From positions 375,537 to 439,536 of the forward strand of contig QXEO01000235.1 of assembly GCA_007115705.1 (NCBI GenBank): 64,000 nt of DNA, written 5' to 3'. The position numbers and the translations under genes are program-made. Of this stretch, positions 43,050-53,981 are shown in pieces. The first letter of the stretch is position 1; each line of letters begins with the position of its first letter. This DNA is from Dactylis glomerata (Eukaryota; Streptophyta; Magnoliopsida; Poales; Poaceae). The notes under the pieces are model-generated. The model ran no database searches and was not told the origin of the DNA. It was given only the letters and a program-made list of their open reading frames with translations.

Positions 43050-44035
43050 ATGGAAAACAAAGAGTTCTTTAGTCTTTTTTCTAAGTTTAGATTTGAAGAG
43101 AAAATTGAAAAACCTTTGGAGCTTATTTCGCATAGCAATGTTATTAGTACAAATGCTTTGAATATTGTTGCTATAGAAAAGTCTAAGCTTGGGGAAGTTG
43201 GTTTTGTTAAGCATGATATTTTTAGTTCCCCAGCTTTAGTGGAGAAAGTTTGCTCTGATGATATTTTATCTCCCCTATGTGATGTTCCTATGCCTGTTAC
43301 CTATGTTAGTGATCATGATTGGGAAAAGCACTCTACTCTTGATATTGAAAATATTTTTGGTACAAATTCTAAGATTAATAATTGTTGTACCATTAGTACT
43401 ATCCATGTTCCTTCTTATGATGATATGTTTGATGAGTATGCTTTGCGAAATAGCTATTCTCTAGTTTGTGATGATACTAAACCTCTAGTTTATGATGGTT
43501 ATGATGATGGGTATAATATTTTCAGTTCACCTACTTTTGAGGAGAAAATTAGTTATGATTACAATATACCTCCTATTTTTGATGATTATGGTGATGAGAA
43601 TAATTATTCTGTTGAATCTGCTCCTACTACTTTCATGTGGGGAGTATTAATTCTTTTATGCATGTGGCTCATGATAGGGAAGCTTTATGTGATTGTTATA
43701 TTGTTAATTCTATTCATGATGCCACTAAAAGTTATTATGAGAGAGGGAAACATGGTTTGATGGATCTCAACAATATTGAGTTTCCCCTCTTTATGTTGCA
43801 ATTCTTGAAGTTGTACTTGTTTTGCCTTCCTATGCTTTTTGCTTTGCGCTTTTATGACTTGTCTCTTACAAGACTATTTTTCATAGGAAGTAGTTTAGAT
43901 TTAAATGTGTTCCATACTTGGTTTTTGATGCTCTCTATTGCTTTAAGTTCCTATATGGCGCCTTTGCCTCAAGCTCTTATATGGCGACCACATGAGCATC
44001 TTTGCAAATTACTGCGCCTAGCTCAAAGGCGTTAA
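43050..44035 (+). pseudogene. E4 shortened gag-like ORF with internal deletion and frameshift
   Basis: The start is the ATG at 43050 (MENKEFFSLF). Residues 1-80 match the start of the E5 gag (FEEKIEKPLEL, GFVKHDIFSSPALVEKV). The sequence then jumps straight to the E5 region VPMPVTYVSDHDWEKH. The whole gag core and zinc knuckle are missing, an in-frame loss of 1542 bp relative to E5 with TGATGTT at the join (43280-43286). The acidic Asp/Tyr-rich part follows (YDDMFDEYALRN, YDGYDDGYNIFSS). A 4-bp deletion near 43631 shifts the frame; the last part (43637-44035) holds the CDCYIVNSIHDATKSYYERG module and hydrophobic segments. Confidence 0.8.
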
Positions 44036-46582
44036 AGAAAAGCACTCTTGGGAGATAACCCAATGTTTTACTTTCCAGTACTTTTTCTTTTATTTGAGTC
44101 TTGGAAGTTATTACTACTGTAATAACCGCTCCTTATCATTTTTATTTCGTGTTTGTGCCAAGAGAAGCCTCTAATTTGAGTGAGGTAAGATTTGGGGATG
44201 TTGCTGTCCTGAAACAGTTTTTGGTGCTGCACCGTAAAAATTCGTGAAAATTCTCTGTATATCTTTCGGACCTGCGATTTCTTGTGCATATGCCCCAGGT
44301 TATATCCAAACTTTCATTAGTTGAACACTTTTTGATTTGAGTAACATAAAATGCTCTAAAAATTCGACATTTGTCAGCTGTTCTGTTTTGACAGATTTCT
44401 GCCAATATTTGTGTTTGCCGCTTTATCGCTTTCTTTTTGAGTTCTTTTGATCACGGAAATTTTGGGGAAGTTGCTACAGTAGTATATGCTTTATATGTGG
44501 TGGTTTTAGGTTGAAACCTGAAGCAAAAAGGGTTGATTCCATGTTATGCTTACACTAATGTTGCTAATAGATTTGTGTTTAGTTTTGTATGAAGGAAGTT
44601 TTCAAGTGTAGGGATCGGAGAGTGATGAGATGAGTTGAAGAATGGACAAAAGCTCAAGCTTGGGGATGCCCATGCATCACCCCAAGAAATATCCAAGAAG
44701 TACAAGCGTCAAAGCTTGGGGATGCCCCCGAGGCACCCCTTCTTCACCGGCAAAAATCAGGTCACCTTTGAAGACACTATATTTTTATTGTTTCATGCAT
44801 TATGCGTTTTTCTTGGAGCGTCAGTTTTTTTTAGTTTTCAGTTTAGTTTAGTTTAGTTTGCTGCAATAAATGGTTGGACCCCAACAAATTCCTTTTGGAG
44901 AAGTTGCCTTGTTTTTCATTTGCCAAGAACACTCCATTTTCTTCACTCTATTCGTTTCAACGAGTGTTCTTCTTTTTCTAGAACTGCGTTTAGCTTTCGG
45001 TTTTCGCCTTGATTCACGTTCAGATCTTGTTATATCTTTTCATCAAGGTGTATTTTTGCCTCTGATCTTTATTGGTTTTCATCAAAAGAGTGTCCTAAAA
45101 AAGGTTTGAATGGTGTTGGAAAAGAGAAAAAGTTTTATACAAAAAAGTGGTACAAAAAGGAGCTTGTTTAGACTGCGGCTTAGACTTTTTCATGTCATGC
45201 TCGATGTCTTTTTGATAGTATGCTTAGTGGTTTTGCTGTAGCATGACTTGTCTCAAATGACTGAGATTGCTAAATGAGCCTTTGAAAAAATCATGCGTTG
45301 TTTTTATTATATGGAAGCATTTATTTGGTTTTATCCTTTGATGCTTTATTTGGGTTGACTTGGCACATGCTTACACCATGTTGACTACAAAAATAAGTCG
45401 CCTATAGCCTCTATGATCATTTGGTTTTTGACTTGTGATACCACTTTATGCTTCTTTCAATGATGTTTTGTCGCTATGCATGATTATGGCCGTTATTGCT
45501 CTCTTAGTTGGTCGCTCCCAGTCTTTTGCTAGCCCTCATTTTGTACTGAGTATGAGCTCTACTCGTGCATCCAACTCCTAAAAACCAAATTTGCCATTGT
45601 GTCCACTATAAATTCCTATGCATGGTATTTGTAAGCCATTCCAAGTAAATTTTCATGTGCTACCTTTCAAAAAACCTTCAAAATACTTCTCATTTTGTGA
45701 CACTGTTTTCAGCTCATGGGGACGTAGTGGTCGGATTTGCTATCTTCCATATTGTCTCATTCCAAAAAGAAAAAAAAAGAGAAAAAAAAGAAAGAAAAAA
45801 GGCACTCCTCCATGGTATGTGAATGTTGGTGGGCACCCGATGGAATCGGTTAGCCATGGTTTGAGAAAGGAAAAAAGGTGGGGAGGAGTGCCAAGCTTTA
45901 TAAAAGAGCACAAAAGTGCCAATCTCTCTCTCAAAAACTTGCTTCATTTTTGTATGGAAGATAGTAAGAACCCCATTGCCAGTCGTTGATAAAGACAACC
46001 ACCTCTCAAAACCAATTTTTATCTCTCTGTTTTACACATGAAATGCTCTAGCACATGTTTAGTCACTGCTTCCCTCTGCGAAGGGCCTTTCTTTTACTTT
46101 TATGTTGAGTCTCCACCTTCTACCTTTATGCACCGTCTAAGAGAGCATAGTTGTGATTCTGAGTATAATGTGCATTGTCCCAAAGTTTATCATTGATTGA
46201 TTCATGACTATGGTTTCACTTGTTCCTAAATTATTTGTATCTAGTCGCCCTCTTAAACTTGAAGGTGTCCTATGCATTTATGTTTTGCTATTCCATGAGG
46301 GACAAGCTGAAAACCATTTACTATGTTTTTCCATATGATTTGAACACATGTTCGACTTTCATTGATCCATTGTTCATGATCTTTTGCTTGTGTTCTATTT
46401 CATGTTATAACATGGTTGCTAAGTTTCTTCTATCAAGATTATGTCTTTCATGCCCATGTTTTAAGTTCTTATGATCCCAACACTCAATGCTTTCATAGAT
46501 GATCAAGATTGTGTAGGTGCATGTCACCTCAAAAATTATTTCTTTTGTTATCACTTACCTACTCGAGGACGAGCAGGAGTTA
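44036..46582 (+). other. E4 3' non-coding region
   Basis: About 2.5 kb without credible ORFs, homologous to the same region of E3. It contains AGCTTGGGGATGC at 44657-44669 and 44713-44725, and an A-rich run at 45764-45802. Confidence 0.7.
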
Positions 46583-46595
46583 AGCTTGGGGATGC
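46583..46595 (+). other. E4 polypurine tract
   Basis: AGCTTGGGGATGC directly before the 3' LTR. Confidence 0.75.
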
Positions 46596-47962
46596 TGATA
46601 CGTCTCTAACGTATCCATAATTTTATGCTCCATGCTTGTTTTTACACCATTTGCTTAGTGTTTCGTTACACTTCGTGGCACTTTTGTGCATTTTCCGGAA
46701 CTAACCTATTAACAAGTTGCCAAAGTGCCAGTTCCCTATTTTCTGCTGTTTTTGTGTTTCAGAAAAGGTACACAGGAAATATTCTCGGAATTGGACGAAA
46801 CCAAAGCCAGTCGCCCAGAATTTCACCAAAGCTTCCAGAGAACCGAAGAGGAGTCGGAGTGGGGCCACGAGGGGCCCACACACCAGGGCGGTGTGGCCTA
46901 GGCCCTGGCGATGCCCCTTCGCCTATAAAGCCCCGATCAGTTTTCCAGAACACATCGCGATCCACCGCCGCTGTTGAAGACAAATTTTGGGGGACACAAG
47001 TCTCTATTCCGGCACCCTGCCGGGACGGGGAAGTGACCCCGGAGCCATCTCCATCGGTCTCCATCGCCGTCTCCGCCGTCTCCATCGACCTCACTGCCAT
47101 CTCCATCAACCTTGTTGTCTCCTATGATGAGGAGGGAGTAGTTCACCCCCGGGGCTGAGGGCTCTACCGGTAGCTATGTGGTTCACCTCTCTCTCCCATG
47201 ATGTGATCTTTATGTGATCATGAGCTTTGTATCTAGTTGAATTGGTAGATATTATTATTCAGATATTATGCTACTCCTATGCTTTATTATTATACTCTCC
47301 GGAGATACCTCGTATCATGGTGTAAAGGTGACTAGTGTGTGCATCATGTGTATCTTTTTGGTTAATGTCTCTATGAAATGTTGGTGTTTGTTGGAACCAT
47401 CTAGTGCGTTCACGGTGATAGTGTGGGACAATCTAGTTTGGGTACATACGGACTTTGAGGAGTGCTTCGTAGCCCTACGCATGATTAGGGTATGTTTTCC
47501 ATTGGAGAATTGTTTTGAGTTGCATATTGATGATAGTATCTATTGGTTCAATTATGTTATATTTGTTGGGAGTGTGTCCACTAGTGAAAGTATGATCCCT
47601 AGGCCTTGTTTCGAAGCATTGCACACCGTTTACTTCCTGTTTTGTTACATGTTTGCTCGCAGCGATATTTATTTCAGATTACATTTGCGACTTATAATCA
47701 TCACTACCACTTGTATTTCACTATCTCTTCGCCGAACTAGTGCACCTATACATCTGACAAGTGTATTGGGTGTGTTGGGGACACAAGAGACTTTCTGTAT
47801 CGTAATTGCAGGGTTGCTTGAGAGAGATAGCTTTGACCTCTTCCTCCCTGAGTTCGATAAACCTTGGGTGATCCACTTAAGGGAAACTTGCTGCTGCTCT
47901 ACAAACCTATGCACTTGGAGGCCCAACACTGTCTACAAGAACAGACGCGTGCGTAGACATCA
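46596..47962 (+). repeat. E4 3' LTR (1367 bp)
   Basis: Same ends as the 5' LTR but 67 bp shorter overall. Two blocks around the TATA box present in the 5' LTR (about 41786-41829 and 41853-41877) are missing here. Confidence 0.93.
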
Positions 47963-48032
47963 GGAGGTTCCTGGGACGCCAGCCGGCAGATAGCACGGCC
48001 CTTGGCATGCCCCAGAAGTCATCCCCACGACA
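47963..48032 (-). repeat. E8 5' LTR, outer end
   Basis: Matches 23745-23813 of the left LTR and ends (minus-strand start) at TGTCGTGGGGATGAC. The flanking E9 pentamer TGACG at 48033-48037 is the expected target duplication; its partner is off-window. Confidence 0.88.
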
Positions 48033-49068
48033 TGACGCTCCAAGAAAAATGCATAGTGCATGAAGCAATAAAAATATAGTGTGTTGAAAGGTGACCTGAT
48101 TTTTGCCGATGAAGAAGGGGTGCCTCGGGGGCATCCCCAAGCTTTGACGTTGTACCTCTTGGATATTTCTTGGGGTGCATGGGCATCCCCAAGCTTGAGC
48201 TTTTGTCCATTCTTCAACTCATCTCATCATTCTCCAATCCCTACACTTGAAAACTTCCTTCATACAAAACTCAACACAATTCTATTAGCAACATTAGTGT
48301 AAAAATAATAATGAATCAACCCCTTTTTGCTTCAGGTTTCAACCCAAAACCACCACATATAAAACATATACTACTGTAGCAACTTCCCCAAAAGTTCTGT
48401 GATCAAAAGAACTCAAAAAGAAAGCGATCAAGCGGCAAACACAAATATTGGCAAAAATCTGTCAAAATAGAATAGCTGACAAAGGTCGAATTTTTAGAGG
48501 GTTTTCTGTTGCTCAAATCAAAAAGTGTTAAAGTAATGAAAGTTTGTATATAACCTGGGGCATATGCACAAGAAATCACGAATTTTTACGGTGCAGCACC
48601 GAAATCTGTTTCAGGACAGCAACATCCCCAAATCTTACCTCAGTCAAATTAGAGGCTTCTCTTGGCACAAAAATGAAATAAAAATGATAAGGAGAGGTCA
48701 TTACAGTAGTAATAACTTCCAAGACTCAAATAAAAGAAAAAGAACTGAAAGTAAAACATTGGGTTATCTCCCAAGAGTGCTTTTCTTTAATGCCTTTGAG
48801 CTAGGCGCAGAAAGTGCGAATCAAGTAATATCAAAAGTAGCATTAAGATCAACTGTTTCCTCAAGATCACCACTTACCACACTAGGCACTTTAGAGGTTC
48901 CCGAAGATGATTCAACCTGCAAGTCACTCTTAGTTGAACTAAAAGTCTTACCAATCTTAAAAACATGCTACGGTTTAGGCACAGACACCTTGGGAACATA
49001 CATAAATTTTTGCTCTTTTCCAACAAAAGTTTTTTCCCTCTTAAACTTAAGAGAAGAGAATATTGAAC
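48033..49068 (-). other. E9 3' region and gag remnants
   Basis: Reverse complement of the E3/E4 3' non-coding region, including AGCTTGGGGATGC copies at 48131-48143 and 48183-48195 (minus strand). Positions 48830-49068 hold stop-interrupted remnants of the gag end. Confidence 0.65.
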
Positions 49069-49539
49069 TTAAAGTTTCCATAGATTCCTCCAGTTTCCCA
49101 ATCCTAAGATTTTGACTATCAAGAGTAGTCTAGCCTCTAAAACGGTGATTCTCTTACCGATACTTTCTATCAATTCATTAACAAGGCTAGCATTATCAAG
49201 GATATTTGGCAAACTTTTTTCTAAAGAGCTAAGCTTTTCTAAAACTTCCTCCAAAGCGACCTCAGTTTCAACAACATGAATACGTGGTACTCCCACTAAA
49301 CTTTCAATTAAAGTGCATGCTTTAAGAGCAGGAGTACCCAGAAAATTACCTCCTGCAAGAGTATTAAGAACATACCTATTCCAACTAGTTATACCAACAT
49401 AAAAAATTCTAAGGAGGATCATGGTAGAATGCTTCTTCGTACAGCTATGATGAGAATTGCTAATACGGTACCAAGCATCTTTCAAACTCTCTCCCCCTTG
49501 TTGCTTAAAGGTACAAACTTCAACTTCAGGATTACTCAT
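49069..49539 (-). pseudogene. gag: E9 Athila-type gag remnant
   Basis: The best start is the ATG at 49539 (MSNPEVEVCTFKQQGG). The frame is open further upstream only through the primer-site region. It contains the Athila gag signature around CTFKQQGGESLKDAWYRIS and LNTLAGGNFLGTPALKA, then a coiled coil (EEVLEKLSSLEKSLPNILDN). At about 157 codons it is far shorter than an autonomous Athila gag, lacking the N-terminal part and the zinc knuckle. The end is shifted relative to downstream remnants. Confidence 0.7.
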
Positions 49540-49698
49540 TCTAACAAAACTAAAAGCAAGTAAATAAAAGCAACTATAAAGGAATCTAATTTTTTTTCGT
49601 TTTTGATGAAACGATGCAAGTAAAAATAAAGTAAAAGCAAAACTTAAAACAAAGTAAAGGATGTGCGTGCGAAACTCCCCTTGCAGAAGTCTTCTTTT

Positions 49699-49716
49699 TC
49701 CCCGGCAACGGCGCCA
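49699..49716 (-). other. E9 primer binding site, inner copy
   Basis: TGGCGCCGTTGCCGGGGA on the minus strand, preceded by CAACAATTTTC as in the outer copy. Confidence 0.85.
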
Positions 49717-49784
49717 GAAAATTGTTGCTGGCGTGTAGTTGACGTGGGAAAATGTAGTTAATGTCGGAGCTTCTTCTTCTTCAG

Positions 49785-49802
49785 TCCCCGGCAACGGCGC
49801 CA
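49785..49802 (-). other. E9 primer binding site, outer copy
   Basis: TGGCGCCGTTGCCGGGGA on the minus strand, nine bases from the LTR end and 86 bp from the inner copy. Confidence 0.88.
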
Positions 49803-49811
49803 GAAAATTGT

Positions 49812-51458
49812 TGCTTGTTGCGGCATGGTTGATGTGAATCACCGTCCAGTTGGGAACCCCAAGAGGAAGGTATGATGAGTAAAGCAGCAGTTTTCCCTCA
49901 GTAAGAAACCAAGGTTTATCGAATCTAGGAAAAAGCCAAACTCAAGAAGGTGATGCTTGCTAGCTTCGCGACAGCTACGGACAATTTATAAGGCGCCTCG
50001 TCCAGTGCTTTGCTTTGCCAGCTGCAACGCGGAACCAGCACACAACACAACCAAATACTTTGCTCCCAACTTACGATGAGGTTGTCAATCTCACCGGTTT
50101 GCTGTAAACAAAGGAATGAGCGTATCGAGTGGAAAGCAATAGTAGTATCCGAGTAAAGTAAACAGTGCGAGTAAAGTAAACAGGTGATAGCAATATAAAA
50201 AAAATAGGACCGGGGTCCACAATTCACTAGTGGTGTCTCTCCATAAGATAAAATAACACATGCTGGGTAAACAGATTACAGTTGGGCAATTGATAGAATA
50301 AAGATAACGTGCATATGTCGAGAGGATCACTATGAGATTTACTCTGGGCATTACAACAAGATACATAGACCGCCATCCAACTGCGTCTATGACTAATAAT
50401 CCACTTGTGGCGAATCAATCCGAGAACTCCACAAGTATTAAGTTGCAAACAACAGATAACTGCATTAAGCAAAGTGTGTAATATAAACAAAGCATATGCC
50501 CTTGGACATATGAATGTTGTTTTTTCTCCCTAGTGGGAACAACATATCTACAACCTTAGAGGTTTCTGTCACTTCCCCGGATTAAATAGAGGCATGAACC
50601 CAACTATCGAGCATAAATTCCCCCTCTTGGAGTCACTAGTATCTACTCGGCCAAGATAGCTACTAACAACGGAGAGCATGCAAGATCATAAACAACATAG
50701 AGATAATATAAGATAATATTCAGCACATCAACTCAATCATAACACCAATATTCAACGGATCCCAACAAACACAACATGTAGAATTACATAACGGTGATCT
50801 CGATCATGTAAGGCAGCTCATGAGATCTAAACATGAAGCACATGGTGGAGAAGACAACCATCTAGCTACTGCTATGGACCCATAGTCCAAGGTAGACTAC
50901 TCACTCATCGTGCCGGAGGCAAGCATGACGATGAAGAAGACCTCCGGTGGCGATTTCCCTCTCTGGCAGGGTGCCGGGAAGAGCTTCTGGACCCTCCCGA
51001 TCTCGGGTCAACGACGGCGGCGGATCGCGAGGTGTTTCTGGAAAAGTGATCGGGTGTTTAGGTTTTTCCCGTCGGGGGGTCTTTATAGGCGAAGGGGCAG
51101 TGTCAGAAGTGGACCAGGTGGGGCTCACCACAGGTGGGCGCGGGCCAGGGGCAGGCCGCGCCCCCTGGTGGTGTGGCCACCTCCTGGCTCCTTTCCGTCT
51201 CCTCTTCGGTTCTCTCGAAGCTTCGGTAAATTTCTGGATGTTGGGCTTTTGTTTTGTCCAATTCCAAGAATATTTTTTGTGTAACTTTTCTGAAACACAA
51301 AAATAGCAGAAAATAGGGAACTGGCACTGTGGCATCTCGTTAATAGGTTAGTTCCAGAAAATGCATAAAAACGCCACGAAGTGTAATGAAACACTAAGCA
51401 AATGATGTAAAAACAAGCATGGGGCATCAAAAATTATGGATATGTTTGAGATGTATCT
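49812..51458 (-). repeat. E9 5' LTR (1647 bp)
   Basis: On the minus strand it begins AGATACATCTCAAACATATC, where the usual TG is AG, and ends GCAACAAGCA. Length and content match the E3 LTRs. The TATA box lies at 51081-51087. Confidence 0.88.
51081..51087 (-). promoter_or_regulatory. TATA box of the E9 LTR
   Basis: TATAAAG on the minus strand at the place equivalent to 26392-26398 in E3. Confidence 0.55.
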
Positions 51459-52030
51459 GTGATGATGGAGAGGCCTCCCCCAACACCAAGGAGGAGAGGT
51501 GATGGAGATGGCGACAATTTCCCCCTTCTTTGCTGCTCCGGAGCAGCAGGATCTGACCCCTCTTCAAGGGGTAGAGGTTTCACCGCCGTCGCGGCCTTGA
51601 TAAATCTCGAGAAAACTAGGGAATTCCTCTTCTGGCGAGACGAAGGCGTGCTTAAAAGGGTAGGTCGAAACGGGGCTCGAGGTGATAACAGGTAGGCCCC
51701 ATGCGGCCAGATTCCTTGGCCGCATGGGCCATGCCCATTCAGCCCTCGTGGCTCCTCTCCTCCAGTTCTTTTTCCCACGATATTCCTCCCAGTAAAATAC
51801 TTGCTGTGCATTTTTCCTCGGTCCATTTGGCATCCAGAAGGTCCTGAAACATAAAAAATATTGGGAAAAGGAGTGTTCTGACTCCCGGAAATTAAATACC
51901 GAAAATGGGGACTTTGTAAGAAAGTCCCATAAATTATCTAAAACATGAAAAACAATAATGAAACAATGCAAATAACAATCTAATATGCCAATATAAACTA
52001 CTAAAATGATGATATAAAATGCACGTATCA
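51459..52030 (-). repeat. E10 3' LTR fragment
   Basis: On the minus strand it begins TGATACGTGCATTTTATATC directly after the purine-rich GCTTGGGGGAGT. 572 bp are visible before E9 interrupts; this is shorter than a full Athila LTR. Confidence 0.8.
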
Positions 52031-53055
52031 ACTCCCCCAAGCTTAAATGCTTACTCGTCCTCGAGTAGGTAAGCGAATAGATCATTACATGCATTAATGA
52101 GCTTATGGTTGATAAATAAATACGGGCATTGTATCATCATCATGTTCAATTATAAAGAAATATTAATGAACTAAAACTCATACACATGAAGGAAACATAG
52201 ATAGAGACTCTAGCAATCACCTCTTACTTTTGAACAAAAATAACCATTGTATGTTGGACAATTGAATCATACTCTTTTCATATATGCTTTGAAAGCAAGC
52301 ATTATAATAATTGATACCTTTCTGTAATTTAATGACAAGATCGACTCTCATTGGATAACTAGTTAAAAGAAGAGAAATAAAAAGATAGATATGAAATTGT
52401 TTGCACTCGTGCTCCTTAGTAACCCATGCAAACCTTGTTCATGAATATTTCAATCAAGTCTTATGCTCAATTCAACCTTTGTCTCACACTTTTCATGGCT
52501 AACCGTATTTGTGGGTGCCTTCCATGTCATTCACTTTCCAAGAGCATAAGTATTGAAGCATACATGACTTTAATTTGCTCACAAGCTACTAAAGTTAAAC
52601 AAGAACGTCTCATACTCTTTTCATTACCCCTTCCCAACTTTTTATCCCACAAGACTGAATCTCTACCTTAAACTATACTCTTTCATGTCATACTAACTAA
52701 TTCTTTTTACTTGTTTTTTTAATGACGTAAATTCTACAATTGTCCAACATACTCAAGTTAATCAAATTCAAGGCAAGAAGTGACTGAAATCTATAAACAT
52801 GCCTCGCTCATTTGCATGAGTGTTACCCATAAATCTCCAAATAAGAGAACAATGGATGACACCATACTTTATTATTCATTGATAAACCGCAAGATAGGGG
52901 ATACATGATAATGCTCTATGAGCTTTCAAAACCTAAGATAACTCGATACTAAGCGATAAAAGCAAAGCACACCATGACTAGATAAAATATGATAACCTAG
53001 TAAAGATAAAGAGACTAGATGGAACTCCCCCAAGCTTGAACGGTTGCCGCCGACT
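52031..53055 (-). other. E10 3' non-coding region
   Basis: About 1 kb of AT-rich sequence. Next to the LTR is CTACTCGAGGACGAGTAAGC followed by a polypurine tract, matching the CTACTCGAGGACGAGCAGG that precedes the LTRs of E3 and E4. I see no coding sequence. Confidence 0.65.
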
Positions 53056-53621
53056 TTATTTCTCTTCTTTCTTCCACTTCCTTTCCTCATAATAATGGTC
53101 TTCAAGATCCCCAATGATACTCATCATGAAGTTGTAAGCTCGCTCAAATCTGCCTGCAGCTCCCCTTAGTTCTTTCATGAGTCTTTCCTCTTTTTTGTCT
53201 CTGTTGGTTTTCCACTCAGGACTTGGCACTTGCGTCCTTGGGATCTTGCGATCCCATTCACCAGGAAGATGTTTTGGGGCCACACTTTGATATTCCCTGT
53301 CAAAAAGATTAGCAACTGGATTCCGGATAGCAAGAGCATGCCTGGGAGTCTTCCCCTAGAACTTATGAATGCACCCCTCCTCTTATTTCCAAGTGATACA
53401 TTCACTTGCACCGTAGAGACAGGGACATGAGCAGGTGTTGTTGTCGATGAAGATCCGATGTTGACGATAGGCTTGCAATCTTCCTCCTCATCGGGCTTGT
53501 AGTCCTCTTCCTTGTCGGGCTTGTAGTCTTCAACTTCCGAGCAGTAATTCCTCTTCCTATTCCTCCTCCAGTAAGACGTCGGGCTGAGACCTTTAATCTA
53601 ATCATCATCATCATCATCCAT
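53056..53621 (-). pseudogene. E10 ORF downstream of pol (Athila second ORF), broken
   Basis: The likely ATG at 53619-53621 is followed by six Asp codons and a TAG at 53598-53600. After it the frame has repeated YKPD-type acidic motifs and the segment VQVNVSLGNKRRGAFIS. The frame then shifts, and a basic segment (WDRKIPRTQVPSPEWKTNRD) and a charged end (DLEDHYYEERKWKKEE) follow. Athila elements often have an ORF between integrase and the 3' LTR, sometimes env-like. I see no clear signal peptide or membrane segment, so I do not call it env. Confidence 0.5.
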
Positions 53622-53981
53622 GGAGGAGCATTGGCAAGAGTCTGCCAAAGACATCACCAAAACCCTGATAGGCAAAAACAACGAAAACAAAGAATGATCG
53701 AAAGCTCTCGATGCGAGATTAGATCAGCAGGAAGGGGTATATATTGACGGTTTTAGGTCAAGGCGAAGAGTTTGAGTTGGAAACGAGACGAAATGGAAGT
53801 CCGAGGGGCGAACGAGCACACCCCACACGGCCAGGGAATATGGTCGTGTGGGCCCTACTTGTTCCCTCCACGGAACTCCGTTTCTTCTAGGTTTCTTCTC
53901 TACCCTATTAACTTCCATAAAAATTGCTTCCTATAGAATTTGACGAAATTCCGAGAAAGTTTTGAACACGAAAGTTACCTT
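53622..53981 (-). other. E10 spacer between integrase and second ORF
   Basis: About 360 bp without a credible ORF. I see no other signal. Confidence 0.5.

Larger units (their letters stand above)
41476..47962 (+). mobile_element. E4: complete Athila-like non-autonomous element, TSD GGAGG
   Basis: LTRs at 41476-42909 and 46596-47962 are flanked by a perfect 5-bp duplication, GGAGG at 41471-41475 and 47963-47967. The uninterrupted target is visible in the other E8 LTR at 23745. The interior holds a tRNA-Asp primer site, a shortened gag-like ORF, a long non-coding region and a polypurine tract. There is no pol, so it must rely on enzymes of other elements. Its ORF and LTR are close to E5. Confidence 0.95.
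23604..48032 (-). mobile_element. E8: Tat-like LTR element in four pieces, carrying an antisense B3 ORF
   Basis: Pieces lie at 23604-26020, 33400-33499, 41197-41475 and 47963-48032, separated by E3, E2b and E4. The left end is part of an LTR (23604-23813) and the right end is the other LTR (41197-41475 plus 47963-48032); the two share sequence across about 210 bp. On the minus strand the LTR begins TGTCGTGGGGATGAC, like E1 (TGTCGGGGGGATGAC). A purine-rich tract next to the left LTR marks it as the 3' LTR. The right end interrupts E9 at 48033, and E6 interrupts the left LTR at 23604. No gag or pol remains in view. Tat affinity is inferred from LTR ends and layout only. Confidence 0.72.
48033..51458 (-). 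mobile_element. E9: Athila-like element, cut by E8
   Basis: Minus-strand element with 5' LTR 49812-51458, two primer binding sites, a short gag and part of the 3' non-coding region. The cut at 48033 falls in sequence that is continuous in E3 (TTGGAGCGTCA at 29632-29642). It is inserted in the 3' LTR of E10; the expected duplication pentamer on the right is GTGAT (51459-51463). Confidence 0.88.

Noticed and set aside
45764..45802. A-rich run considered as a retroposon poly(A) tail
   Set aside because: It contains interspersed G, sits inside E4 with E4-type sequence on both sides and has no target duplication.
45618..45989. 123-aa ORF in the E4 3' region
   Set aside because: It runs through the A-rich stretch giving a Lys run, and the corresponding E3 region has no such frame.
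53056..53621. E10 downstream ORF considered as an envelope gene
   Set aside because: No signal peptide, cleavage site or membrane segment is visible, and the frame is broken.
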